The notes beneath the pieces were generated by a model, which saw only the letters and a list, made by a program, of their open reading frames with translations, was not told the origin of the DNA and searched no databases. A DNA stretch of 64,000 nucleotides from Aedes albopictus (lineage: Eukaryota > Arthropoda > Insecta > Diptera > Culicidae), in contig NC_085138.1 of assembly GCF_035046485.1 (NCBI RefSeq), positions 14,201,329 through 14,265,328 of the forward strand, read 5' to 3'. The position numbers and the translations under genes were made by a program. Positions 10,045 through 21,899 of the stretch are shown piece after piece; positions within the stretch are counted from its first letter, which is position 1, and each line of letters begins with the position of its first letter.

Positions 10045-10440
10045 TTGCAGCCGAAGGAGTCCTCAAACATATTTCCCATCCTTGGAGGGATTCCAGATGA
10101 AACCTCTACAGTAATTCCCAATAAAATTTCCGAAGGAATGCTCGGAATTGAATCGCTGGAGGACTATCCAAAGATGTCCCTAGCGGAGCTTTTGATGGCA
10201 TGGGAGTTTGCATGCCAGGAGTTATCGATAGTATCCGTTGCGGATTTCGCGATGGAATCTAGTGCAATACTTCCAGGTGGGTTTCCCGAAGGAATCACTG
10301 GAGAAATCCCCGCAGCACTCTCTGTGGAATTTCTGATGGAATGACGATAAATTCCCGATTAATTATCCTGCCAGGAATATGGAATAGCACGGAATTCCTT
10401 TTGGAATCGTTGGTGAATGCTCGGTGAAATGTCCGATGAA
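10045..10440. repeat. Degenerate GGAATTCC-type array inside the hAT-like element
   Basis: The sequence is made of loose repeats around GGAATTCC, GGAAT and GATGGAAT at intervals of about 25-35 bases. One 99-codon open frame runs through it by composition only. The same style of sequence fills 12660-16790, 34100-34930 and 60240-62460. Confidence 0.5.
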
Positions 10441-10644
10441 GTCCTTTTCCAATGTTGATGTCAAACATATTCGACGGTGATTGCTATGATCGAAACTTAC
10501 AAAGTTAACTTCAGTTAACTAGCGTTGAATTATCGAACGTCGATAAATCTTGCGATAATTTATCATCATCGCAGTGTGCGATAACGTTAACCACAGTTAT
10601 CGTTATCGGCGATAACGATAATTTATCGATTAACAACCTTGGTG

Positions 10645-11105
10645 TGTATGTAATGCTGCCACCGAGGAGCGATCGCCAAGATCATCGATCTTACTCCGCA
10701 TATCAGAGCGCCGTTGATCTAATAGAGGAACGTCATCAGCCAGTTTGCAGTCATTTAGGTGCTCCATGGTAAAAGGATACTACAGCAACCCACGATTTGG
10801 TTCATGATCAATCGCACTTACCGGGATCTCGTCGATTACCATAAGGAACAGTGGCGATGATAGTATACATCCTTGCCTCACTCCAGCAACGTCCCGGGTG
10901 GGATCGGACAAGACACCGTTGTGCAGTAATCTGCACGAAAATGGCCTGTATTGTGCTTCAATGAGGCCGATGGTTTTCTCAGGGACTCCTTTGCGTCTGA
11001 GGACTTCCCACATGTTTTCGTGATTGAGACGGTCGTAAGTTTTTTCGTAATCAATGAACATCACGTTTAGAGATTCTTGGAATTCTTTCAATTGCTCCAA
11101 GATTA
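10645..11105 (-). pseudogene. RTE-like LINE reverse transcriptase fragment
   Basis: The minus-strand frame encodes VMFIDYEKTYDRLNHENMW (motif A), RRKGVPEKTIGLIEAQYR, VAGVRQGCILSSPLF (motif B) and DEIPVSAIDHEPNRGLL. After a stop it continues TMEHLNDCKLADDVPLL (motif C in the LADD form) and RRSDMRSKIDDL. This order is the RT palm of an RTE-type LINE of a different subfamily from 4580-5977 and similar to the piece at 1-217. It has both ends truncated and one in-frame stop. Its 3' side abuts the hAT-like element duplication. Confidence 0.8.
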
Positions 11106-11109
11106 TACG

Positions 11110-12110
11110 TTTTATCGGATTCTGAGAGGATTCTGAGCGTGAAACCCGTCAAAAGTCTTCTTCCAAAAAACATAAAGTCGCTTACGCCACTTATGCAACC
11201 ACCCGCATCCGAAGATCATCTACTGTACCCAACCGGGCCAGCCCTGGGTGTTAAATCAGAGCAATTTTTCTTATCTTCACCACCGGGCGTTCCATTCCAT
11301 TTCCACGAATCGGAAACCAGGCTTTGTGTACCGTGAGGGCGTAGTTCGTCGCCGTCCATCGCCATCTTCGTCGCTCGCTCATTCTCAGTTTGTTTTAAAT
11401 AATAGTGTGCCAATGATAATTCCAGCACTTGGCCCTCGAGCATCGAAGCTTAGTGTATCAAATGCCATAAAAAAAAACTCCACTCCCATCCCATTCGGGC
11501 CGCTTCTCGTTTGTAAAGGCAGAACTATTTTCCACTAGGGCAGAGAGAGGGTATTTAGTCATCATCATCACTGTGATCTGACGCTATCCGTTCACTGAAT
11601 GCTCGTTCACCTGTGCTTGGTTTGTTCTTCGTTCTTGTGGGGGCCTTCGGGCTCGAGGTGGTGTTTAATGTTGATTCTAGAGACGCCTATCGGCTGGGAT
11701 AATTAGGTTCAATGACATTTTTCTCGCTCAACGGAGAATCTAGGAAGCGAAGAATGGTTGGACTTGTGGTAGGTACCTGTTGCTCCTTTGCTACGATGAG
11801 ATCTTCTTCATGGAACAGAACATTGGTTTTGTAGTTACTGCAAGTAGTATTGGTTCATTCAACATTCACATGTAAAATATAGATATGCCCTTCAACCGTA
11901 GTATTCATCACCTATTTTAGGTTAACAATCAATTGAAAATATGCAACATAATATAAAATTCAATCAATTGGGTTCATTTACATCACACAGGGAAGAAAAA
12001 ACAAAAAAAAAAGTATTTTTGCAGTTTCTGTTTTTTTACATTTGTAAAGAATTAGCTGAAAATTGGTTTAGGTACCATTTCTTTCAATAATAACCAGCAA
12101 AACAAACTTC
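11110..12110. other. Unique-looking sequence, no gene recognised
   Basis: Mixed composition with short open frames of up to 96 codons on both strands, none resembling a known protein. I see no inverted repeat, tandem repeat or RNA gene here. It is probably host intron or intergenic sequence. Confidence 0.4.
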
Positions 12111-12119
12111 TTGGTGGCT

Positions 12120-12437
12120 AGGTATGCGGTGTGTGAAAGTAAGTCTCGGCTTCGCTCTCACTTGTAGCTAGTGGGCACAAACGCGAATGTGTTGTGGATT
12201 GGCATCTAAGTTGAAAAAGAGATGGGTTTGTGAAGAAGGAGTGTTCACGGTGTGGCTTCGGAGTCAGTTTGGCTTCCTATTCCGCAGATTCATAACCTGT
12301 TCTGTGGCTTAGTTGGCTAAAGCGCCGGTCAAGCAAATACGGAATCGTGGGTTCGAATCCCACCAGAACGCGTTTATTTTTCACAAATTTCATCTCTCAA
12401 TTTGTCAATTAGAAACATGTCTTCTAATTACAAGCTT
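12120..12437 (+). repeat. Interspersed repeat, family D, with tRNA-like core
   Basis: About 245 bases (12192-12437) recur at 59042-59290 on +, including GTGTGGCTTCGGAGTCAGTT and CATCTCTCAATTTGTCAATT. The upstream part (12120-12210, CTCACTTGTAGCTAGTGGGC) recurs inverted at 58725-58815. The core at 12305-12376 is tRNA-like. The 3' end is TCTTCTAATTA. This is most likely a tRNA-derived SINE or a composite of one. Confidence 0.6.
12305..12376 (+). tRNA. tRNA-derived pseudogene or SINE promoter core
   Basis: GTTCTGT pairs with the terminal CCAGAAC at six of seven positions. The D-arm reads GGCTTAGTTGGCTAAAGCGC, and the T-arm GTGGG-TTCGAAT-CCCAC is perfect. The anticodon stem is poor (CCGGT against TACGG), so no anticodon can be assigned. 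A-box and B-box promoter elements look intact. The related copy at 59175 has lost the T-arm, so this is a SINE head rather than a functional tRNA. Confidence 0.5.
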
Positions 12438-12479
12438 TCCAGTATGTTTCAGTCGTACCAACAAATCTGGTAAAATGCC

Positions 12480-15400
12480 AGTAAAGGGCAATATGCATCA
12501 TTAAACTCCTGAAACTCTTTGAGAACCACTGGAACACGCCCAAATTTCGCGGGAACTACTCCTGAAGACACTGAAACGCCGTTAAATCTTCTGAAACAAC
12601 CCTGACACTCTTTGAAAATCCCTGAAACACCTCTGAAACCCTAAATTTCAGCACCCCCTATTCTTGTACTCCGTCATGGAAATTATTTTAAAAAAAATTA
12701 TTAAAAAAAATAACGTAAATGAAACTTAATTTTCTGCACGATAACCTTAAGAATAACCACCACAAATTCCTAACGAGGATTTTTTCCAGGATTTATTGAT
12801 TTTTTTTCTGGAATTATTGCAGAAAGAAAATTCTCGAAGGAATTTCTTGAATAATTCTTCCAGGTATTTTTCAGTTCATGCATTTCTTTGAAAATTCCTC
12901 CAGACATTCCTTCATACTGTCAAGAATTCTACCAGGAATTTTCATTGGAACTAGCTCACGCCTTTCGTCAAGAATTCATTCAGGTATTCCAAAAAATCTT
13001 TCAGAATTTTTACCAGAAATTCCTTTAGAAATTCGTGAATGTATTATTTTTTATATAACATCATAATCTTCTAGAGGAATTACTCCTGGAATTTGAATTG
13101 GCAATTCATAATGAGATTCTGAAAAAACTACTCAAAAGATTCTTTTGTGAACTAGTCTAAGGGTTTCCCTAAGTATATTCCAAAAATGAAATTCCTGTGG
13201 ATATTTTTTCACAGTTTCATGCAGGAATTCTTAAAAAGATTATAGGAACAATTCCATTTGGGATTACTCTGAAGGAGATTCTTGCAAAAGTTCCTCGTGG
13301 GTTTTTTTTACCGGAAATCTGATTTTTTCTTAAATATTCACCATTTTGGTTTAGTAATGTAAATGTACGGAAAATTGAAAACTGTCATGACAGTTTTTTT
13401 CATGAAATTCCGTTTTTTATGGTACACATTAGGATTGCCGTCAAAAATATTTTCAGTGATTTCTTCAAGAATTCAAACAGTATTTTTTCTAGAAAATCTG
13501 TAACGATCCCTTAAGAAATTCTTTCAGGCATTACTTCTGAAGATGCTGCTGAGATTTCTGTCTACTAATCCGTTCAGGAACTGTACAAGGATTTTTTCCT
13601 CAGAATTTCACTAGAGAATCTCTGGTAGAGATGTTCTTCTATGGATTTCTTCAAAAAATCTTTCAGGCAAACCGTCAGAAATTAACTCAGGGATTTCTTC
13701 AAAAAAATATTTACTACCTTCATCTATAGTATCAGCAGGAATTTCTCTTAAATGTTTTCTTGGGAATCCTTTGAAAATTGTTCTTGGATATCCTTTGCAA
13801 TTCCCTCAAGAGTGTTCTTAAGAATTTTCCTCAGGTTTTTTTTAAATCTTCTCCAGAAAAACCTTACAAAATTCACCCAGGAATTTAAACATCAATTTTT
13901 TTCTGAATACCTCCAGAAGTTTCTCATGGAATTCTTTCACAAATTCCTCTGATGGAATTTCAAGGATTTCTTTAATTGTGCTTCCAGGGATTACTTCAGA
14001 TTTTGTTTCTGGGAATTTCTTCTCGAAATCTTCACAATTATGTTCAGGAGTATTTTTGGGAATTCTTTCAAAAAATTCTGCATTGTGCACAAATAAGAAT
14101 TCTTCCAATAGTTTATGTGCAATTTCAGTAAGAACTTTCGTCAAAACCCTTGAGTAATATCTCAAGGAATCCTGGAAGATATATCTGAAAGAATTTCTGT
14201 CGGAGTCTCTGAAGAATTTTTGGAGGAATTCTTAGAGGAATTTTTTATGCAAATTTCATGGAAGAACTGTTGAAAAAATCCCTTGCAGAAACTCCTGAAA
14301 AAATCATCAAAATATTGCGTTATTTCTGTAGTATCTCCTATAAAAAAATTAAAAATTTTCCGTGGATAAAATTGAAACAGAAACCCTGACGCAAATTCTG
14401 AAAAAAAAAAATCTCCAAACTAATTCCTTCCTTTTTTCAAGCACTCTTGGAATGTCTGGAGGCGTCCCAGCAAAATTCCTGAAATAATTTCAGCAAGAAT
14501 TTTTATAGAAATTCCTGGTGAATTTCCTGTGGGATTTTAAGAGATAGTCCTCTAGGAAAATTCCTGAAAAAAATCTCAGAAAAAATTTTCGTACAAATAA
14601 CTGGAAGATTTTTAAAAAGTATCGTTGATGTATTCAATTGCCTTACGAAACTGTTTTGTGGTGTCTTGTCAGTCTCGACAAAAATAAAATAAAAGAAACC
14701 TCAATTTTTAGGGGAAAATATTAATTTTAAACAAAAATGTGAATTTTTCAAAAAAACCTATGGAAAATTCCAGGAAAATTGTTGGAGCAATTTCTGAGAG
14801 TATTTATGGAAGATTTTCCGGACGAATTACTTTTTGAAGAGAAGAGAAAATTTCCTAAGGAATCCTTAAAAATATTTACAAAGGATTCTCTGAAAAAAAA
14901 AATAAAACTAGTCTCTGAACAAAAATCTAAAGAAATTCCTTTGAAGAATGTTTTTAATGAGTTCCAGGAGGATAACCTTGAGGAATCCCAGAAATTATTC
15001 CTGCAGCAAAGTATGGAGATATTTCTGATGGAATTCGGAACTTTCGATTTTCATGAATAATTACTGTCAGAATTTTGTAATATTTATTGGAAGATTATCT
15101 GAAAGAAAAGCAGAGGAATTTCTGTAGGAGGCCATGGGTGCTTTCCTAAATGAACCTTCGAAAAAAAATCTTCACTCTTCAGGATTTCTGAAGAAATTCA
15201 TGGAAGTTTTTCTGAAGAAATGTATGCAAAATTTTCTAAAATAATCCATCGATTTCGGTCAGTGGAGAGGGGGGAGGTGTTGGGGTGTTGTGGATGCTTA
15301 AAGAATTTCTGAAGGGATCATTGTCTTAATTCCTGAATTCAGGGATTTTTTTTTCGGAATTATTCCAGGTGCATTTTCCAGAATATTTCTCCTCTCAGCA

Positions 15401-16790
15401 GGGCATCTCCTGGATTTCAAACATCTTCCCGAAATCTTCTAGAGATTTTCCACTAACTTATCCTTTTACTCAAATGGCCTGGTTTAGTTTCACAACTCTC
15501 CCAGCGACTCCAGTCAAATTTGTCATTGGTTTTGCTAGCAATTATTTCAGGCATTTCTTTCGGAAATCTTCCCAGGTCCAGGATTATTCCCGGAATTTTC
15601 CAGTAATTTCCTCAAAATTTTCCCCGAGAACTCCTCATGATTTTTTCTACGGTTTCCTCCTCTCTCTATGGATTCTTCCCGGGATTATTTTAGATATTCC
15701 TCTTGGAATTGCTCATGGGATTATCCATAGAATTCTCGTAGTTTCTCCAAGAGTTACTCAGAGATTCCTCCTGGAACTCTACCGGGAATTGTTTCACGGG
15801 TTCTTGCTGGAATTATTTCAGGTGTTCTTCCCAAAAATCCTAATTAAATATCTGTCAAAATTCTTTCAGAAGTTTTCTCGAAATTCTTTAAAAAAAATAA
15901 TTCTTCGAAGGTTTTTTCTCGAAATCATCTAAAGGATCTTACCCGGATATTTTCTAGGTTGACCACTTGGATTTTTAACAATGATTCCTTCCACATTCTA
16001 CAATGGACTTTTTACAATGTTTTTACAGATTTTTTTTCCCGGATCTCATTCTAATCACTTACAGATTTCTTCCCAAAATCTTAGGGATTTCTTCCGAAAA
16101 TGGGTTCTTTCAAAGAATGCTGCTGAAATGCGTCCAGAAAGCTTTGGTTTCGACGACAAACTCACAAAATGGGGGCTTTTCTTCGGAAGGGAAGTAAGGC
16201 CGTAAGTCCCGAGAGAAACTAGCCACGGGCTAGAAATTTCGTTAGTATATCTTTCGGAGTTCTTTCAGGGATATCTTCCAAAACTTTTCAAAGGTTTTCT
16301 CCCAGAATTCTTGTAAAGATTCAATTCAAAATTCTCCTGGGATTTATCAATATTGTTGTATTCTTCCAAAGATTCATTTCGGAACTCTCTCGAAGATTCG
16401 ACCTGGAATTATGAGGGAGATTTTAATGGAATTTCACCCAGAAGTTTTCCGAAGTTTTTTCCAAAGTTTTCTACCAGAGCTCTCCTGGAAATCTTCCAGT
16501 TACAGCAAATTGTTCCAAAGGTTCTGCACGGAACTTTAACCAAACATTTCCCTATATATATTTTTCATTGATTGCTCCCCAAATTCTTCCATAGAATCCT
16601 CTCACCATTCTCTCTGGAATGTTTCTCGCAATTTTTCTATGATTTTTTCAAGAAAATTTCTTTCCGCGAGATTTTTTCAGGATCATTGAATTCTTCGTAC
16701 AATTCTTCCGGATGCTTGCTGTGGATTTCTTTCGAAGATTTCTCGAAGCCAGCTTTCTACAAAAAAAAATCATCTAAATTGGTAAAAAAC
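12480..16790. repeat. 4.3 kb degenerate GGAATTCC/TTCCTGGAAT array
   Basis: After a short CTGAAAC-type stretch (12490-12650) the sequence becomes a long, highly diverged repeat of words such as TTCCTCCAGGAATTTCTTGA and GAATTCTTTCAGGAATT with spacing near 30 bases. Long open frames (up to 187 codons at 15369) appear on both strands because the word lacks stops in some frames; they are leucine/phenylalanine-rich and unlike any protein I know. A SINE fragment lies at 16147-16256. I treat no open frame here as a gene. Confidence 0.6.
16147..16256 (+). repeat. SINE family B, 5'-truncated copy
   Basis: CGACAAACTCACAAAATG at 16152, then CTTCGGAAGGGAAGTAAGGC, AGTCCCGAGAGAAACTAGCC and GGGCTAGAAATTTCGTTAGT match the body of the SINE at 38083-38262 (opposite strand) and the 3' end at 45001-45062. 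The tRNA-like head is missing. Confidence 0.65.
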
Positions 16791-16799
16791 AAGCCAGTG

Positions 16800-18960
16800 A
16801 GGGAGGCGTAAAGATGATAACCGAACAGGCATGTCTTCAAGTGAGTCATCCCGGCCAGCTAAAATCTATAAACTTAAGTGTTGATTCATCTTATATTTAA
16901 GTGCATAATTACTAGGTAAATTAAAGAAAAACAACATCAAAAGTTGGTCATCTCCATCTTGTCACTGTCGAATGCCTTTCGCTGGTCTTTTTTCATCATT
17001 GCCGCTTCTTCACAGGCATGTGAGGATGTGGAGGCAAAGTTCCCTCACCTATCTTTGAGAAACATTGCTCACGGTCCTCAACGGGGCTACTCGAGCCACT
17101 TCTCTTTAATTATGCATCAACTCACACTTGCGAATTCATTTAAATTGATTCCACCTTTAGAGGCACAGTGGCAACACAAGTTCAATCCAACAACGTTAAA
17201 AAAGAAACACTCTATGAAAAACCCATAGAAATTATCAAATTCCGTCGATCTTCAGGACTTGATGGCGGCGCACTGGATAGGTGTTGGTGAGGTCATGGCG
17301 ACGACAACGAAGCCATAAACGGGAACACCGATTCCCAATGCCGCGGCTGGCGCCCGACACCTGCGCGACGACGATCGTCACTCTGCTGAAGCAAGTTGGA
17401 GGAAGGGACTTTGTGCGCTGGAAGTTCACATTTCAATACGCGCAATAATTATACGGACCGTGTGATTTCAACTGTAACACATTTGCTTCTTTATGTGCCC
17501 CGAAACGAACCGGTTCGGCGGTTTGAGTTCATTTAAGCGATTTTTTTACTCTTTCGGATGAGCGCTGAACCAGGAATTGTATCGTTACCGACGAAAACAA
17601 ACAAATGATATGGGATAAATAAAAGCAATAGAATTGCCAAACTAATGAGCAAAAATTTGGTGAATGGTAATGGTGCATTAATGCGATTTGAATTCCGTTT
17701 TTCTCCGGCTTGATGAACAAGCCAAACGTGACGAATATTCTCAATCAGATGGGTGCTTTGGTTCCAAGCCGTTTAGCACCATGCTCGGAAGGAAACTGTG
17801 GATTGTTAGTTAGCGAAAATGTTTTCTCTCATAAATCTAAACTAATTTCACCCAGAGAAACATCCTAAATTATTTGGCGGTTCCTTCGTCATGCATATGT
17901 TAGCTCATCAAGCTTCAAGTATTGACTTTTCTCAAACAATTGCAACAAGAGTTAATCAGCAGTCAGTGTATGTATGTACCATATCGCATGGCTCCCAAAA
18001 CTGTCGTCCACTTTCGGATATGCCAAACAGAGCAAACCATTAGCTTCTCAACGAGCCTCAACTGGACCTGGTCCACACGACGACAGTAGCCCAAAAACAA
18101 GCACCCTCGAAATAATATGTCTTGCTTCATGTGCTTACATACATGGAGTACTTCTGGATTGCATCTAAGGAGTAACAGCAACGCATTAGGGTAGAGTACC
18201 ACTTGGTCATCACCAAAAAATGTGTGCAATAAAAACGGACAATTTGAACGAAACCCGAACCCACAACCCTATCAGCACACTGTTTGCATCCCGACATGTA
18301 TGTGCGCCTCTGCATGTTGCAACGCGCGCTTGTTCTTCGTTGAAGCGTTGGAAGCATCCAAAACTTCTCAAGGATTGTATTTTTCCGCCCCACTAGATGG
18401 GCCTTCAGCGGACACAAGCAGGACTAATCTCATCCAGCGTCGACGTCAGCAGGACCTGCAATGTTTGTTTATTTTCATATCATTAAGCTGGTTCATACAC
18501 ATGAAGACGGTGGCAGCAGCGTGGACTAGAGAACACACGAGCTGGTAATGACTCGGACATTAGCTTCCAGCATCCTACTTTCCAGAACTGCAAAAGGATT
18601 CACAACTCGGTTCTGCATCATTAGCTCAAGTGGTGGTACTTGGTTTGTACTCTACTTCGGGCTAATGGTCACCAGGCGGCTTCGCAATCGCAGTGTGATG
18701 AGCCTTAGATGCTTTGATGTTTTGTCTGTAGATTTTATTTTCGTTTCCATTGAACATTGTAAATAACTTGACATTAAACTGTTTGCCATACGCTCAGTAT
18801 TAGGTCAAATAGTACTGCAATCGTCCGATGCATGCAAATTGCACGTCGCCCAATGCCCCATGGCCAATTTAGTAGCAATTATTAACTTATAAACCTTATT
18901 AGATCTTTGACGGCTGTTCGGGCCCGTATGAAGTTGATCATCAATATTAACTTCTTTTCT
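16800..18960. other. Unique-looking sequence, no gene recognised
   Basis: Short open frames on both strands (up to 108 codons) resemble nothing I know. Composition is near host average with a GC-richer patch at 17250-17420. No inverted or tandem repeat was seen by eye. Likely host non-coding DNA next to the Lian-like LINE. Confidence 0.4.
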
Positions 18961-19019
18961 CGATCAGCCTAGTGTCGGCAACGATTGTCTCAATTAGCTA
19001 AGAATAACACTACGGACCG

Positions 19020-19050
19020 CCTGTTCCGGTGGTAAAAGACCACGAACAGG
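19020..19050 (+). promoter_or_regulatory. Strong stem-loop in the Lian-like 5' leader
   Basis: CCTGTTC (19020-19026) pairs with GAACAGG (19044-19050), and inside it GTGGT pairs with ACCAC around an AAAAG loop, with a two-base bulge. Such structure near a LINE 5' end may be an RNA processing or translation element, but I found no complete HDV-ribozyme pseudoknot. Confidence 0.4.
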
Positions 19051-19300
19051 TGACACCTAATTCATGGTGTGATGCGGCTTTATGCTTACCGTGCCTAGGA
19101 ATGAATGGCTAGGGGGGTCTAATAAAAACCTAACCGCAAACGGAGCCTGTGGAGTACCAGGGCGCCCTCCACAGTATGTTGCCCTTACTGCGCTAACCGG
19201 AGCAATGGTGCAGTGGACCTTGTGTATCTCCGAGACAATCGGCTGTCCTTCTTTAGCCTCACTTTAGGCTAAATAAGGGCAGAATTATGGAGATTTTGTT

Positions 19301-20465
19301 CCCTGGCCAAGATCACAGGGTTCGACGGTATTAAAGTGAAGGATGTTAATTGTAATTCTTGTAATGAAAATATCACCTTTAACACTTTAATGCGCCTCCA
19401 ACGGTTCATTGCGAACCGGCTGCTACAGATGGAGTATGGCTGATTTATCAGAAATGCTCGATAAACAGGAGGGACCTGCTGGGGCCTAGTAGTTTCTATA
19501 CCCAGAAAACAGTTCTGGTCTATTGAGTCTGGGAAGGTTTCGAGAGTCGTTGTGAATCATAATGCAATTTTTTGTGTTTTGTGACGAGTCTCGGAATCTT
19601 TAGCAGACTTTGAACTGTTTCCTGGGCTTCCCACTATTCGGTTAATTTTAACAAATACACTATACAATTACAAATTTAATTCAAATATGAAATAATTAGT
19701 AGTATCTCGCGTATTCAATTTGCTAATACATAGTTCTCAACATTTGATGTGCTTTCGTGATTCAATTTTCTCTATAATTTTCAATATCAATTTAAAATAA
19801 CTAAGTAACTAATAGTGGGAAGTGCAGCATTTAACAGTGCTTGCTTATAGATTCGAAGCTAACGTGTGATCAAGACGAAATCGACAAAAACTGACTACTT
19901 CGACTTTGACTAACGTAGACTATTTATGACAAATTGGATTTTTCGACTGAGTGTATGAAAGGTTTTCTTTAAGATGGACTTATTTGGACCGATGCTGATA
20001 GTGCTGATAGGGATGTGGACGAAAGACAACTTTCAAAGATAATAAAAACAATACTAAAATGAGGATCAACGAAAATGGACATAACAAACACATCGACTAT
20101 CTAACAGATCATAGGCACACCAAAGATTACTGAATTATAGGGCACAGCATAAATATGAACAATAACATTCTTTAAAGCTTGACATGACAAAAAAAAAAAC
20201 AAATACAAAATTGACCATATGACAAAACCGAAACTTTCACACCTTCTACCGTAACCTTCTGAGTCAGTACGCAACAGTGTCTTACTGGACGACATGTTCC
20301 GTGCACGGCTGGTGAACTGCTTCTGAAGGATTACGTACTCTATCCTATCCAAAGGCCTAGTGAACTGTCGTTGTCCGCGCAAACGCGAGACGCTTGTGCG
20401 TACAGTGATGGGAGAGGTTTCTACGTCCGTCGGCGTGCCGCTAGAAACCTTTAAAAAAAAAAAAA
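19301..20465 (+). mobile_element. Poly(A) retroposon inserted in the LINE leader, 18-bp duplication
   Basis: AATTATGGAGATTTTGTT stands at 19283-19300 and again at 20466-20483. The second copy is preceded by a run of about 15 A. A long duplication plus poly(A) is the hallmark of LINE-driven retroposition on the + strand. The 1165-base insert starts CCCTGGCCAAGATCACAGGG and has no recognisable protein, so it is probably the 3' UTR of a 5'-truncated LINE or a processed non-coding transcript. Confidence 0.75.
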
Positions 20466-20650
20466 AATTATGGAGATTTTGTTAATTAGTTTAAATTTTC
20501 ACCAATATGGTTTCGCATTATGCGATTTACACAGTGTGTTCTGTGTATCCATGCTTTTGGCGTTTTTCAATAGATACCGATCTGGTTTTGTTGCTGCTGT
20601 TCTTTGTTGTGCTGTTGTTGCAAAGAGTTTAATCTTGCCTAGTTTGAATA

Positions 20651-21727
20651 GTGGCTACAGTTAGGATAGCTCAGATCAATCTTCAGCATAAAAGAACAGC
20701 AACAATCAATCTTTGCAGACTTGTGCAAAATGGTTCAGCCCAAGTGGCCTTGGTCCAAGAACATTACTTCCGTAAGGGGAATTTCTATCTAGGAAAGCTT
20801 GTGAACCCGGTGTTTGCTACTTTCAGTAAGCATGAAATGGCAAACTCGCGTGTCATGCCTCGAGCCTGTGTGCTTGTCCACAACGCAATAGTTGCTACAC
20901 TCATCTCTGAACTAACCGCCAGAGATGTATGTGCTATCACAATTGATGTATCTGTTGGAAACCTCAACAGGAAATACGTCTATTGTTCGGTTTATTTACC
21001 GTATGATGAACCATCCCCTAAGGATGCTTTCAAACAAGTCGTCGAATATTGTACTTCAAAAGGCCTTCTGCCAATTGTTGGCAGTGATGCTAATGCTCAC
21101 CATATCACTTGGGGTAGCTGAGACAATAATTTGAGAGTCTCCAGTTTTGTGGAATACATAAGTAATACAGGTAATGGATTACTTAACATAGGCAACCGCC
21201 CAACCTTCATGGTATCTGCTAGAGAGGAAGTGTTAGACATAACGCTTTGCTCTAGTAGAATTAGTCACGAGCTGATCAATTGGCATGAGTCAGTTAAAGA
21301 ATCTTTATCTGACCATCGCTACATCTTTTTTGAACATTTAAATGTTACTTTGCAAACATTGCGTTTCAGGAATCCCCGGTCAACAAACTGGGATCTTTTT
21401 ACTGATTTAGTTACGGCCAAATTTCATGGATACTCACCATCCATTGGCACTCCAAATGATTTAGATTATGCCGTTGATACTACAACGACCTTCATCATGG
21501 AAGCTTTTGAAGAAGCATGCCCTCTACGGTCTGTGAAGATAACAAGAGGAACCCCTTGGTGGAGCTATGATCTGGCGAAACTCAGGAAACAAAATAGAAA
21601 GAGTTGGAACAGACGACGTTCGGCTGATTCGGAGGCTTTTAGGACAGCTCGCAAGGCCTACAGGAAAGCTCTCCGGTCTGCTGAACGATCCGGCTGGAAA
21701 AACCTTTGTACAAATTGTAGTATCTAG
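20651..21727 (+). pseudogene. Lian-like ORF, endonuclease domain and linker
   Basis: Translation gives VRIAQINLQHKRTATINLC at the start, then ALVQEHYF (metal-binding glutamate), LPIVGSDANAHHITWGS and, after an in-frame TGA and small shift, TFMVSAREEVLDITLCS and LSDHRYIFFEHLNV (SDH motif). The linker has RGTPWWSYDLAKLRKQNR and ends at a stop after LCTNCSI. This is the apurinic-like endonuclease that nicks the target. No ATG starts the frame: the first codon after an upstream TGA-ATA is GTG. Together with the fragments at 21960-23430 and 27167-28202 it forms one ORF in an intact element. Confidence 0.8.
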
Positions 21728-21899
21728 AGTGGGTAAATTGAAACAAATCCAATATAACGCACATCCTGAGTGCATTGCTTTTAGCGTGGATACTGACTAC
21801 TTCGGTGTTTCGGCTGATGGCAGATCAGCCGGTTAGGTAAAAATTGAAATGAAGTAAGATCAGTCAGTGATAGCGGCTCGGACACTACACAAATGTTTC

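Larger units (their letters stand above)
9349..10641. mobile_element. hAT-like element with 8-bp duplication
   Basis: CAAGGTTGTTAA at 9349 is mirrored by TTAACAACCTTG ending at 10641. GTGTGTAT lies on both sides (9341-9348 and 10642-10649), an 8-bp duplication typical of hAT. The subterminal arms are full of CGATAATTATCG-type palindromic words. The interior has no transposase: it carries two smaller MITEs (9600-9750, 9815-9960) and a degenerate GGAAT-rich stretch (10045-10440). The LINE fragment follows directly on the right. Confidence 0.75.

Noticed and set aside
12305..12376. Functional tRNA gene
   Set aside because: The T-arm and D-arm are good but the anticodon stem is mismatched and the surrounding 245 bases recur elsewhere, so it is better read as a SINE or tRNA pseudogene.
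15369..15932. A 187-codon open frame on +
   Set aside because: It lies in the degenerate GGAATTCC array; residues repeat with the array period and the opposite strand is also open in places. Composition artefact.
19020..19050. HDV-like self-cleaving ribozyme
   Set aside because: The nested double-pseudoknot order (P1, P2, P3, P1', P4) could not be traced; only a simple stem-loop is supported.
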